Assembly (NCBI GenBank): GCA_024233595.1
Contig: JACKPK010000013.1
Coordinates: forward strand, 1 to 30,080
DNA: 30,080 nt
Direction of reading: 5' to 3'
From: Deltaproteobacteria bacterium
GTDB lineage: Bacteria > UBA10199 > JADGCS01
In this document: piece after piece, positions 6,706 through 14,930 of the stretch
Position numbering within the stretch: position 1 is the first letter of the stretch
How the letters are laid out: the number at the start of each line of letters is the position of its first letter
Translations under genes and position numbers: made by a program
The notes under the pieces: model-generated
Told to the model about the DNA's origin: nothing
Seen by the model: only the letters and a program-made list of their open reading frames with translations
The model's database searches: none

Positions 6706-8676
6706 TGTTTTTTTGTCTTTTGTTTGCGCACGCGTGTTTGTGTTCGCTAAGTTTTCGGTGGTTTCCGCCGCTTTAATGGCAGGAAAGCTCAGCACAAAGG
6801 AGCTGCCCACACCCTCTTCAGAATTCACTTCAATTGTTCCATGATTACGTTCTGCAAAGTCTTTGCAAAGCAAAAGCCCTAAGCCAGTGCCTTTTTCGCC
6901 GGCGGTGCCTTTTAAAGAAAGCTTTTCTCCCGATTGAAAAAGCCGGCAGCGAATGTCTTCAGGCATGCCAACCCCATCGTCTTTGACAATGATTTTTACA
7001 GTGTCGTTTTCTCTTTGGGTACTGATTTCAATTGTTCCTTCTGAACTGGAAAATTTAATGGCGTTCGAAAAGAGGTTTCTAAAAATGGCGTCCATCATGT
7101 CTGGATCGCCTAAGATTTTTTGTTCTGTTTTCATTGTGGCAATGATCTGAATGTTTTTTTGTTCGGCGACCTTATTAAAAATTTCTAAATTTTTATTGAT
7201 GATCTCATTCACATTCAGTTCTTGTTCTTCAAAGCGAATGTGTCCTGTTTGCGAACGCGCCCACTGCAAAAGGTTTTCGACAAGTCTCAAAAGACGATCG
7301 GCTGAGGCATGGATTCTGCTGGCGTACTTTTTCACTTCGCCTCTTTCCATGTTTTCGCAATCTTCTTCGAGAAGCTGTGTGTAGCCAATGATACTGCTAA
7401 ATGGCGAACGAAGATCGTGTGAAATGATCGAGAACAATCTATTTTTGGTTTTTAAAGCCTCATCTTTTTCATCCACGACTTCCTGTAACTGCTCCGAAAT
7501 GCCTTGCAGCTCTTCTTCGTAAAGTTTGCGGTCGGTGATGTCCATTTCTAGAGCAATGAAGTTTTCAATTTCGCCAGTTTCATTAAAAATAGGTTGAATG
7601 TTGATGTCGATCCAAAATTCGCGACCTGATTTTGAATAGTTCACAATTTGGGTGTGGATGGGCTCTTTGTCACGGATAGCGGAGCGCATTTCATCGATGG
7701 TTTTGCTGCTAGAATTTGGACCTTGTAAAAAGGAGCCCGGCGTTTTTCCAATGACTTCCGAGAGTGAGTACTCTGTCATTTTTTCAAAGCCTCGGTTGAC
7801 CCATTCGACTCGTCCATCGCGATCGGTGATGACAACGGCGTTGTCTGTTTTCTCAGCAACAATGGCGAGCTTGCGGATCTCGTTTTCGCGCTTGGCTTGC
7901 GCGGTGATATCAATGACAGTGCCGTGTAGGCTGATCACCTTGCCAAGATGGTTTTTAATGGGCTTGCCTTGTCCTCTAAGTGTTTTTAATTTTCCATCTG
8001 GTGTGATGATGCGGTGAAACACATGATAGGTGTGACCTTCTTCTAGGCTGCGTTGCAAATTTCTGGTGAGACGATCACGGTCATCAGGATGAACAAGCGT
8101 CATGAATTTTTCAAGACTGGGAGCGTCTCTTCGGTCTTCAATTCCAAAAATGCGGAACACTTGATCAGACCAAACAATTTCCTGAGTTTCAATATTGTAT
8201 TCCCAGGTTCCAATGTTGGCGATGCTCTCTGTTCTGGCAAGGCGTTCTTTTTCCTGTTCTAATTTTTTAAAAGCATCTTTTTGTTTGGTGATGTCAACAA
8301 AGGACATCAAAACATAAAGTTTTCCAGAATCACCTCTGACAATTTGACCAGACGCCATGACCCATTTGCGATCGCCTTGTTTGCTGCGGTTGATCCCAAT
8401 GGTTTGTGAATGAATGATTTTATTCTGCGAGAGCACGATGTGTTCTGGGTACTGCTCGGGTGTAAGGGGGACTTGGTTTTGGTCCACAAAGGTCCAAAGA
8501 TGATTAGGGTTATTTTGGCCAATGAGCTCTTCGCGTGAGTAACCAAAAATTTCACAAGCAATGGGATTTAAATCAAAGATGCGCAGATCTTCATCGATGA
8601 TCATGACACCGCATTGGATGTTATTGAGGAATAGCTGAAAGATCTGATCAAGGTCTTGCCGGTTCATCGCGCACAT
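6649..8676 (-). CDS. Cytoplasmic histidine kinase with three PAS domains
   Basis: Sensor kinase of 675 aa with no signal peptide or membrane helix. Order: PAS 1 (about 9-130, ends FVDITKQKD), PAS 2 of the PAS_3 type (about 150-260, with HPDDRDRL and VIDITAQ), PAS 3 (about 270-383, with GKTPGSFLQGPNSS, ends EMDITDRK), a coiled coil, HisKA with phospho-acceptor H420 in FSIISHDLRSP, and HATPase_c with N box FRNLFSNAIKFS, G1 DDGVGM and G2 GTGLGLLLC. A 40-residue charged, low-complexity tail ending SHQHDH overlaps the transporter gene on the other strand. AAGGA lies only two bases before the first ATG; the third codon after it is also ATG (8667) and may be the true start. No response regulator gene is adjacent, so it is an orphan here. 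Confidence 0.93.
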   Translation of the reverse strand: MCAMNRQDLDQIFQLFLNNIQCGVMIIDEDLRIFDLNPIACEIFGYSREELIGQNNPNHLWTFVDQNQVPLTPEQYPEHIVLSQNKIIHSQTIGINRSKQGDRKWVMASGQIVRGDSGKLYVLMSFVDITKQKDAFKKLEQEKERLARTESIANIGTWEYNIETQEIVWSDQVFRIFGIEDRRDAPSLEKFMTLVHPDDRDRLTRNLQRSLEEGHTYHVFHRIITPDGKLKTLRGQGKPIKNHLGKVISLHGTVIDITAQAKRENEIRKLAIVAEKTDNAVVITDRDGRVEWVNRGFEKMTEYSLSEVIGKTPGSFLQGPNSSSKTIDEMRSAIRDKEPIHTQIVNYSKSGREFWIDINIQPIFNETGEIENFIALEMDITDRKLYEEELQGISEQLQEVVDEKDEALKTKNRLFSIISHDLRSPFSSIIGYTQLLEEDCENMERGEVKKYASRIHASADRLLRLVENLLQWARSQTGHIRFEEQELNVNEIINKNLEIFNKVAEQKNIQIIATMKTEQKILGDPDMMDAIFRNLFSNAIKFSSSEGTIEISTQRENDTVKIIVKDDGVGMPEDIRCRLFQSGEKLSLKGTAGEKGTGLGLLLCKDFAERNHGTIEVNSEEGVGSSFVLSFPAIKAAETTENLANTNTRAQTKDKKTSEEKQLDREATQSHQHDH

Positions 8677-8730
8677 CGTCCTTAAATGATTGAGATTTTC
8701 TCTTTAGCCCACAAGGATTTATTTTAAAGC

Positions 8731-8744
8731 AAATGCTAGCATTT
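8731..8744. promoter_or_regulatory. 14-bp perfect palindrome in divergent intergenic region
   Basis: AAATGCTAGCATTT lies between the divergent starts of the histidine kinase gene (8676) and the next rightward gene (8788/8818). A further AGCAT follows directly. A perfect palindrome of this length in a divergent promoter region suggests a dimeric regulator site; which regulator is unknown. Confidence 0.4.
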
Positions 8745-8817
8745 AGCATGAAGAAAAAGTCTTGGGGTTGTTCGCTGATGTTGGTGTTTGTTAAGATTTG
8801 ACCAGCTGCGTCTTGCC

Positions 8818-10119
8818 ATGAGGATAAAAATAGGAAACATTTCAGCCTTTACGACGACAAGAAAAGAGTACCTTTTTAACAACTGGATATTGCTTATTTT
8901 TATGACAGCTTTGATCGCACAAACTAAACAAGCCTCTGCTTTTTTTTCTCAGCTCAGGATGGGGCCTACAGAGTTCTCTGTTCCAGAGACGGATCGATCT
9001 CGAATCAAATTAGGAGCTTCAAGAACGCAAGATTTGAATGACGCGGTTGCCCGGTCCTATTGGGATCATGCGCAAAGGCTCTATGAAAATGGAGCCTTTG
9101 TTGGGGATGATCAGTTTCAGTTTCTTGATGAAATGTTTGGTATTTATCCAGGAGCGCGCTTTGGGACTTCAGATTTTAATCGTCCAGGTTTGGCTTCGAT
9201 TGCCCCTCGGCAATGGCAAGCGCCAGGGGACGATGATTTAGGGCTAGGTGGCTTGAGCTTTCAGAATAGACATGTGTTTTTGTCGAGCCTTGGGCAATTG
9301 TTTTCGGTTCGTTCTAGAGAATTAAGGGCTGATTTTGATGATGGGTTTAGGACTGAATCCGATTTTTTAGCAGACTACCCTGGCTTAAAAAGGTTTTCTC
9401 GTATGCAGTTTTCTGCGCTGCAGTTCGGTCCACAAAAATTAAATCATCATTTTCGTCAGGTTGCGCTGCCTTATTTAGGACAAGGTATTTTGGCCAACCG
9501 TTACAGATTTGTTTTAAATGAAGACGTTTTATTTGATGGTATTGAACGATATTTAGGTCTCGAAAAATTTTGCGGAAAACTTCGCTGTAAATTTAATGAG
9601 TTTTTTGAAGATGTGCTTGTGTCTGTAGCAAAAATTGTTGCTGATCTTGTACCAAGTTCTGAAGAAAGACAACAAAGGCTTAAGGTTGCTTTTCCCTATC
9701 AAGAACAGCATGATCAAGATATTCCAAATTATAATGGTCAACGTTTTGCCGTGCACATACCTGACTTTGATCATTACGCTGATTTTGAAATGATTTTAAA
9801 AATTACTGAAGGTGATGAGACAGTTTTTATAATCAACGTTTCTTTAAAAAATCAGAATGAAGGTCTTCAGTTATCTGTCGATATTTCAAGTTTAGGCCAT
9901 GATCTTATTGTATTAAAAAATGAGTCGTTATTGGGGGAGTTGGCTTTTAGGCTTAATCAAACCATTACAAGCCGCAAAGCGAGCTTTGCTAAAACACATG
10001 ATTTGCAACTTCTTCGTTCGGTAAGTGTTATTGGAGACTCTAATCAATTTCAATTTGAAGCGCCTTTTGTGAGTGCTGAACATTTGGCTTTGGCAAAATG
10101 GTTTTATCAGCAAAGTTGA
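8818..10119 (+). CDS. Exported hypothetical protein, about 433 aa
   Basis: I do not recognise a family. The N-terminus carries a hydrophobic segment (NWILLIFMTALIAQT) followed by QASAFFSQL, which looks like a signal peptide with cleavage after ASA, although it sits some 30 residues in. The start is uncertain: ATG at 8818 is used here, TTG at 8788 is in frame, and neither has a good ribosome binding site. The mature part is globular and rich in Phe and Asp, with a Cys pair (FCGKLRC, about residues 250-256) that could form a disulfide. It contains LFSVRSRELRADFDDGF and a helical segment around EDVLVSVAKIVADLV. It stands alone between the kinase and the peptidase gene (30 bases downstream). Possibly a periplasmic or surface protein. 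Confidence 0.6.
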   Translation: MRIKIGNISAFTTTRKEYLFNNWILLIFMTALIAQTKQASAFFSQLRMGPTEFSVPETDRSRIKLGASRTQDLNDAVARSYWDHAQRLYENGAFVGDDQFQFLDEMFGIYPGARFGTSDFNRPGLASIAPRQWQAPGDDDLGLGGLSFQNRHVFLSSLGQLFSVRSRELRADFDDGFRTESDFLADYPGLKRFSRMQFSALQFGPQKLNHHFRQVALPYLGQGILANRYRFVLNEDVLFDGIERYLGLEKFCGKLRCKFNEFFEDVLVSVAKIVADLVPSSEERQQRLKVAFPYQEQHDQDIPNYNGQRFAVHIPDFDHYADFEMILKITEGDETVFIINVSLKNQNEGLQLSVDISSLGHDLIVLKNESLLGELAFRLNQTITSRKASFAKTHDLQLLRSVSVIGDSNQFQFEAPFVSAEHLALAKWFYQQS

Positions 10120-10149
10120 TTTTTATTCGCGGCATCTTTATGAGTGCTC

Positions 10150-11397
10150 ATGACCAAAGATTCTCGCGTGCATTTGAATCAAAGCTTAATTGCTCACCAG
10201 CAAAAGTGTGCGGCGTTTGTTCCAGAACTATCCAATAACAAAAACAGCGAAGAACGAATCCAAATTTACAAGCAGGCCTTTTCTAAAAATGATGAGCTTT
10301 GGATTTTTCTTTGTGATGCTTTGCAAAAGCAGGAAAATCAAGCTTTAGAAGACGGTGTTAAAACGGTTTTTCGTCACACCACTCGGAATCAAAAAGACAT
10401 CATCAATTGGGAAAATGCCTTTACGGTGTTGTCATCGTGTTTATTAGAATGGGGGGCCTTGCATCGTGAACTTTGCCCTGATTTTTATGAGTCTTCTGTT
10501 TATTTAAGTGATCTTTATTTTTTAGATTACCGTTATAGCCCAGAAAACCGTTTTTCCTTTGCGCAACAGAATCAGTTTCAGGATAAAGACCAAGTCAAAA
10601 ATTTTTTAGAAAAAACATTCGCATCTTGGGGTTTGGCAGAGCAATTTAAGCGCATTGAATTTGTTCACGATCCTCAAAAATCAATTTGTGCCTCTGGCGA
10701 GCGCATCCAAGATCGCACCATTGCTAAAATCAATTTAAACGATCCTTACGGGCGCGACCAAATCGATCAGTTGGCAACTCTGTTTCATGAAACAGGGCAT
10801 TGCATGGAATGGTTTGGTGCCGAGACGCGTGCGGAAATGCCGCCCTTGGTTCATGAGCCTTATTCCGAAATTGGGTCGCGTTTTTTTGAATGGTTGTATC
10901 TTTTTGAGATCGCCAAAAATTTATTAAATGCAGAGCAACAAACTTTGTGGGGGCAAGAGGTTCGTCGGCAGTGGGTTTATTCTTGGTGTGCGTCTGTGTT
11001 TTCGATTTTATTTGAATGGGAAGCACGCCAGCTTTTTCAAAGAGGTTGTCGTGATCAGGTTGAGTACGCACGTCTTTACCAGCGTTTGCGAGAGCGTGCT
11101 TATGGCCTAAACCCACTTTATAAATTAGAAGAGGGTGATTTTAGTTTTTTGTATCGTGATGTGGTTTATTGGATTTTTGAGCCCTTCAAGTTGCGCTCCT
11201 ATTTAATTGGGTCCATTTATTTTCCGGCCTTATTGGGGTTATGGCAAGGCTTAGAAGACAAACAGCAGTTTTTATCTTTGATTGCTCCCACAAAAGAAAG
11301 TCCTGAATTGCCTGCTTGGAGCGCGCAATTGGGTGTGCCTTTGTCAGATAAAACTTTTTCTCGAAAAGAACTCATTCGTATCTTTTCGTTCATGTAA
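10150..11397 (+). CDS. Putative zinc metallopeptidase of M3-like type (HExxH)
   Basis: A 415-aa protein with the zinc motif HETGH (about 213-217 from this start) in TLFHETGHCMEWFG. A Glu in EPYSEIGSRFFEW lies 27 residues after the first His; this spacing and the S(E)..S..FEW context match the third zinc ligand of M3 peptidases (oligoendopeptidase F, thimet group). It is shorter than typical M3 enzymes (about 560-680 aa) and lacks a signal peptide, so it may be a reduced cytoplasmic oligopeptidase. The C-terminal half has IFEPFKLRSYLIGSIYFPALLGLW, similar to the helical lid of that clan. GTG at 10144 is an alternative start two codons earlier. It converges on the next gene with only 10 bases between stops. 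Confidence 0.72.
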   Translation: MTKDSRVHLNQSLIAHQQKCAAFVPELSNNKNSEERIQIYKQAFSKNDELWIFLCDALQKQENQALEDGVKTVFRHTTRNQKDIINWENAFTVLSSCLLEWGALHRELCPDFYESSVYLSDLYFLDYRYSPENRFSFAQQNQFQDKDQVKNFLEKTFASWGLAEQFKRIEFVHDPQKSICASGERIQDRTIAKINLNDPYGRDQIDQLATLFHETGHCMEWFGAETRAEMPPLVHEPYSEIGSRFFEWLYLFEIAKNLLNAEQQTLWGQEVRRQWVYSWCASVFSILFEWEARQLFQRGCRDQVEYARLYQRLRERAYGLNPLYKLEEGDFSFLYRDVVYWIFEPFKLRSYLIGSIYFPALLGLWQGLEDKQQFLSLIAPTKESPELPAWSAQLGVPLSDKTFSRKELIRIFSFM

Positions 11398-11407
11398 AAA
11401 ATTTAGA

Positions 11408-12211
11408 TTAATAATGAGTGAAGCCTTTTAGCCTTAATTTTTTTAAGGCAATTTGGCCGGTTAGCGAAGACGACATTTGCTGCAGAGCATTTGATAACGA
11501 TTCCTGCTGTTCTTTTGGGACATCTTTGCCGATGACCAAAACACTACTGGGGAGTTCGGGTGAGGTGTAAACGAGCTTTAGATTTTGAAAGTCTTTGCCT
11601 TGCTTTTTGATTTTATTGATGACTGTGAATTCGTAGCCCGTGAGCAAAACAAAGGTGTTGTTTTTGCCGGCATCAATTTCTTTTAAAATTTTTAAGAGAT
11701 TTTCAGTTTGTCTTGAGTACCAAGGCACTTTTTTAATTTGATCGTTATTTTTAAAGATTTGGTTGTTTAAAAAATTTTCGTTGTACTCACGGGACGCAAA
11801 AAGATTCACGGCAATGCCCGGTTTTTCGAGCTCGGTCACATCAGTGTCTTTAAATGCCATAATGTAATATTTTTCGAACGCGCCGTTGGAGTAGCTTGGC
11901 ACAGCTTTAAGAAGAGGACGTAGTTTGAGTTTTTTGGAAAAACGCTCAAAAAACAAAGGTTCCACAATGGCAAAGTCAATTTGTCCTTCTTCTAGCGCCT
12001 CTTGTGCATCATCAGCATCGTTAAAATAATTCCCGGTGAGTTCTGGGCCACCGTTCTCTTTTATTTTTTCGAAAAAACTTTTTAAATAAGGCTGTGCTGT
12101 TTGGTTGTCGCCTTCGCCTTCAGGATAAATAAAAGAGAAATTCAAGGGATTGGCAAACACCGCGCTCGGGATGAAAAAAATAAAAAAAAGACTGATGGCA
12201 AAGGCTTTCAT
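11408..12211 (-). CDS. Periplasmic substrate-binding protein, PhnD-like (phosphate/phosphonate type)
   Basis: From the chosen ATG at 12211 the protein is 267 aa and starts MKAFAISLFFIFFIPSAVFA, a signal peptide with cleavage after VFA. Longer frames to 12361 would place 50 residues before it. The mature part has the PhnD/periplasmic-binding pattern: PYLKSFFEKIKENGG, DAQEALEEGQIDFAIVEPLFFERF, then FVLLTGYEFTVINKI and LPSSVLVIGKDVP. Such proteins feed ABC importers, but no permease or ATPase gene is nearby. As an orphan it may serve a transporter encoded elsewhere or act as a sensor partner. The ligand cannot be read. A hairpin-forming stretch GCCTTAA/TTAAGGC (11431-11449) lies within its last codons. 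Confidence 0.75.
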   Translation of the reverse strand: MKAFAISLFFIFFIPSAVFANPLNFSFIYPEGEGDNQTAQPYLKSFFEKIKENGGPELTGNYFNDADDAQEALEEGQIDFAIVEPLFFERFSKKLKLRPLLKAVPSYSNGAFEKYYIMAFKDTDVTELEKPGIAVNLFASREYNENFLNNQIFKNNDQIKKVPWYSRQTENLLKILKEIDAGKNNTFVLLTGYEFTVINKIKKQGKDFQNLKLVYTSPELPSSVLVIGKDVPKEQQESLSNALQQMSSSLTGQIALKKLRLKGFTHY

Positions 12212-12378
12212 GGCTTTTCTTATAGTCAGCCACTGCAGCTGGTTCAAGTCCAGAGCGGTGCAGAAAGTTTGTGGCGGGGGTCTTTTATTCAAGTATTTAA
12301 ATTTGTTGACGATTTTAGAAGCGCCTTTTACGCTACGCTTTAAATAGGAGGCCCAAAACATTTCTCATTGATCTGCCA

Positions 12379-12909
12379 GTGATGATCCTTTTTGGTGCGT
12401 TGTTTGCTTTGTTTTCTAGGCAAAACAGCGTGCGCTCTGTTTTTAGCGACAAAGCTTTTTGGCATGGTGTGGTTTTCACCACCTTGTTCAACGTTGCCGT
12501 GGTTTACGCTATTGTTTTCTATCCTGATTGGATGTGGATGTATTTTCTAGAGGATGGACGCAATAGCTGGGATGAAATCATCGTTATTTTTATTTTGCTT
12601 TATTACCTGCCTTATTGCCTTGGTTATTATTTAGGACGTGATCTCAAACGCTTGTCGCCTGTCTTTCCTGTTTTGCTTTTGATTTCCATGGCGCTTGCAG
12701 AGCTTTATTTGGTTGTTAAGCTATTTGATCGTTACGCTGTGATCGGGAGCACCTTTGAGTACAAGGCTGGCACGGCGATATCATTATTTGCCCCAGAAAA
12801 TCCAATTGGTCCTGTTATGAATGGTGCGGTAGCGGCCATGGTGATTTACTTTTTTGCGTTTTGGTATTGGAATCGCAAGCAATCCAAAAAAAATAGTGGT
12901 GTCATGTGA
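12379..12909 (+). CDS. Hypothetical membrane protein, first gene of GMC oxidoreductase cassette
   Basis: A 176-aa protein with four to five hydrophobic segments (MILFGALFALF; FTTLFNVAVVYAIVFYP; IIVIFILLYYLPYCLGYYLG; FPVLLLISMALAELYLVV; GAVAAMVIYFFAFWYW), probably in the inner membrane. I do not recognise the family. The GTG at 12379 lacks a close ribosome binding site; an AGGAGG at 12346-12351 is too far upstream (27 bases), and the frame stays open above GTG, so the true start may be an upstream non-standard codon. Its stop overlaps the next gene's start (GTGA at 12906-12909), implying translational coupling to the small protein and the GMC enzyme, for which it may be a membrane anchor or electron-acceptor partner (inference). 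Confidence 0.62.
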   Translation: MMILFGALFALFSRQNSVRSVFSDKAFWHGVVFTTLFNVAVVYAIVFYPDWMWMYFLEDGRNSWDEIIVIFILLYYLPYCLGYYLGRDLKRLSPVFPVLLLISMALAELYLVVKLFDRYAVIGSTFEYKAGTAISLFAPENPIGPVMNGAVAAMVIYFFAFWYWNRKQSKKNSGVM

Positions 12910-13406
12910 CAAAGCGCGAACGCAGTCAGTCTGGAAAAAGATACAGAATCCCAAGGCGCGTGGCACGCATTCTCATTGCTTTGAGTCATGCTTTGGTTGA
13001 CGAGCCTGATGTCTTGCAAATCAAAAATCGTAATGCTGAGTTTTTGCGCCGTTGCAATATGATGCTTGCTGAATTTCAGCCCCTGGTGCGGTTTTCTCTT
13101 ATTCTGGGAATATTGTTTTTTGATCGCTGTACTTTTTTGTTTTTTGGATTCGGTTTGCATCGTTTTGTGAATTTGAGTTTGCCGGATCAAAAAAAATACA
13201 TTGATCGCTGGATGCACAGTCGCGTTTCTTTATTTTGCGAAATCATCGTGGGGATTCGTGGTCTGATCATGACAGCTTATTTTGCACATAGAGATGTTTG
13301 GTCTTACTTGTCTTACGATCCCAATAAACACATTGAGGAACGCGTGGCCTTGCGCCAACGACTTTTGGAGTCTGTGTCTTCTCCTGTTTCTGGGGAGGAA
13401 TTGTGA
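12906..13406 (+). CDS. Small subunit-like protein of a GMC oxidoreductase (gluconate 2-dehydrogenase subunit 3-like)
   Basis: A 166-aa protein starting at a GTG that overlaps the previous stop. Its basic N-terminus is followed by ARILIALSHALVDEP, like the start of the small subunits paired with GMC enzymes. The C-terminal half LSLPDQKKYIDRWMHSRVSL...IRGLIMTAYFAHRDVWSYLSYDP matches the usual pattern of these proteins (R/K-Y-x-x-W then Tyr...W..xGYD). There is no twin-arginine signal, but a hydrophobic middle (SLILGILFFDRCTFLFFG) may touch the membrane. Its TGA overlaps the GTG of the GMC gene (13403-13406). Some members of the fatty-alcohol oxidase group carry this domain fused; here it is separate. 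Role as structural partner is inferred. Confidence 0.6.
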   Translation: MTKRERSQSGKRYRIPRRVARILIALSHALVDEPDVLQIKNRNAEFLRRCNMMLAEFQPLVRFSLILGILFFDRCTFLFFGFGLHRFVNLSLPDQKKYIDRWMHSRVSLFCEIIVGIRGLIMTAYFAHRDVWSYLSYDPNKHIEERVALRQRLLESVSSPVSGEEL

Positions 13407-14926
13407 TTCATCAGTACCAAGACATTCAAAAGAGCGTGAGCATTTCGGCTGATGTCTGTGTTGTTGGCTCTGGTGCTGGTGGAGCGACTGTTGCCAAAGA
13501 GTTACGCGAAGCTGGTTACCAGGTCGTTCTCATTGAAGAAGGCGGTTACTTTGACACCAAGGATTACCGCACAGATGACACCATTTGGTCGACCACTCAT
13601 TTGTATCGTGATGCGGGGGCTACAGCTATTGTTGGTAAACCATCGATCATGTATGCCGAGGGCCGTTGCTTGGGGGGCAGCACAACGGTGAATGGAGGCA
13701 TGTGTTGGCGCACGCCCGAAAAAATCATGAAGCGTTGGCAGTGGGAAAAACGCATGACTGATTTTTCTCCTCAAAAAATGGATCGCTATTTTTCTCGTGC
13801 AGAAGGCATTATCAATGCCTCTCCCATTATTCCTGAAGCGATCAATCGTGATTCACAGCTTCTTAAATTAGGTGCCGAAAAGGCTGGTTACGAGGTGCGG
13901 GCAAATTTACGCAGTGCCAAAACCTGTGTGGGTGCCAATATGTGTGTCATGGGATGCCCTACGGGGGCTAAGCAAAGCACCTTGCAAAGTTACATTCCTC
14001 TTTATTTAAATAATGGTGGCGAGGTTTACACCAATTGTCGTGTGCAACGCGTGGTCACAAAACGTGGTCGGGCCATTGGGGTGGATGGCTACTTTGTAGA
14101 CCCCATCACAAAAAAGCGAATGCATAAATTTAAAGTGCGCAGCAAAGTCGTGGTGGTTTCTTGTGGTGCTGTGCAAACGCCTGCTTTGCTCATGAAGAGC
14201 GGCATTAAATCCGAAAGCAAGCTTCTTGGCAAAAATCTGATCACTCATCCCAATGCCAAGGTTTTGGCTGTGTTTGATGAACCTGTTTATGCTTGGAAGG
14301 GTGTGAACCAGGGGTTTCAGATCACAGAATTTTTTGAAGAAGGCATCTTGATGGCAGTGAATTTTGCGCCGCCAAGCATTGCCGCTTTGGCTTTGCCACA
14401 CGAGTTGCCAAACCCCATGCAAATTTTAAAAGACGAGTTTCATCACATGGTGATGGGGGCCGCTCTCATTGAGGACACCAGCCGTGGGCAGGTGCGCGTG
14501 GGGCCAATGGGAACGGTTTTGCCATTTTATAATTTAAATTCTTGGGATTTTGAACGCGCGGTGCGAGCGGTGAGTTTGCTCACTGAGGTGTTTTTTAAAG
14601 CGGGTGCTCGTAAATGTTATTTGCCATTCACGGGCATGCCAGAAATACAAAGCATCGATGAAATCCCAAAAATATTCGAAAAAAATCTAAAGCCTAAAGA
14701 CATTGAGCTCATGACTGTGCACATCATGGGAACAGCGCAGATGGGCGGTGATCCTAAACGATCGGTGATCAACACGCATGGTGAGTTTCATGGTGTTAAG
14801 GGGCTTTTTGTGGCTGATGCCAGTGTGTTCCCCACATCCATTGGTGTGAACCCACAGCTAACCATCATGGCTTTGGCCACGCGCACAGCTGAGTACATCG
14901 CGAATCAGTTCAGGCAGTATCTGTAA
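13403..14926 (+). CDS. GMC-family FAD oxidoreductase (long-chain alcohol oxidase/cholesterol oxidase-like)
   Basis: A 507-aa flavoenzyme that probably oxidises an alcohol or sterol. N-terminal FAD dinucleotide motif VVGSGAGGATVAKEL (about 21-35) and acidic ribose ligand in VVLIEEGG; second GMC signature GRCLGGSTTVNGGMCWRTP (about 88-106). A Cys-rich stretch TCVGANMCVMGCPTGAK (about 173-189) is typical of the fatty-alcohol oxidase-like branch. C-terminal GMC block has HIMGTAQMGGDP followed by FVADASVFPTSIGVNPQLTIMALA, with the Asn of GVNPQLT in the catalytic position. No signal peptide. It is the last gene of the GTGA-coupled trio. Substrate unknown; the branch suggests a lipid-like alcohol. 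It ends four bases from the convergent next gene. Confidence 0.9.
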   Translation: MIHQYQDIQKSVSISADVCVVGSGAGGATVAKELREAGYQVVLIEEGGYFDTKDYRTDDTIWSTTHLYRDAGATAIVGKPSIMYAEGRCLGGSTTVNGGMCWRTPEKIMKRWQWEKRMTDFSPQKMDRYFSRAEGIINASPIIPEAINRDSQLLKLGAEKAGYEVRANLRSAKTCVGANMCVMGCPTGAKQSTLQSYIPLYLNNGGEVYTNCRVQRVVTKRGRAIGVDGYFVDPITKKRMHKFKVRSKVVVVSCGAVQTPALLMKSGIKSESKLLGKNLITHPNAKVLAVFDEPVYAWKGVNQGFQITEFFEEGILMAVNFAPPSIAALALPHELPNPMQILKDEFHHMVMGAALIEDTSRGQVRVGPMGTVLPFYNLNSWDFERAVRAVSLLTEVFFKAGARKCYLPFTGMPEIQSIDEIPKIFEKNLKPKDIELMTVHIMGTAQMGGDPKRSVINTHGEFHGVKGLFVADASVFPTSIGVNPQLTIMALATRTAEYIANQFRQYL

Positions 14927-14930
14927 AAAA

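Noticed and set aside
7690..7760. LOV photoreceptor motif in PAS 3 of the kinase (GKTPGSFLQG)
   Set aside because: The FLQG end is present, but the flavin-binding Cys of the NCRFLQ motif is missing, so a blue-light sensor is not supported.
11431..11449. Hairpin GCCTTAA/TTAAGGC as terminator of the peptidase gene
   Set aside because: It lies inside the coding end of the PhnD-like gene and has no T run after the stem; the symmetry follows from Ala-Leu-Lys-Lys-Leu-Arg codons.
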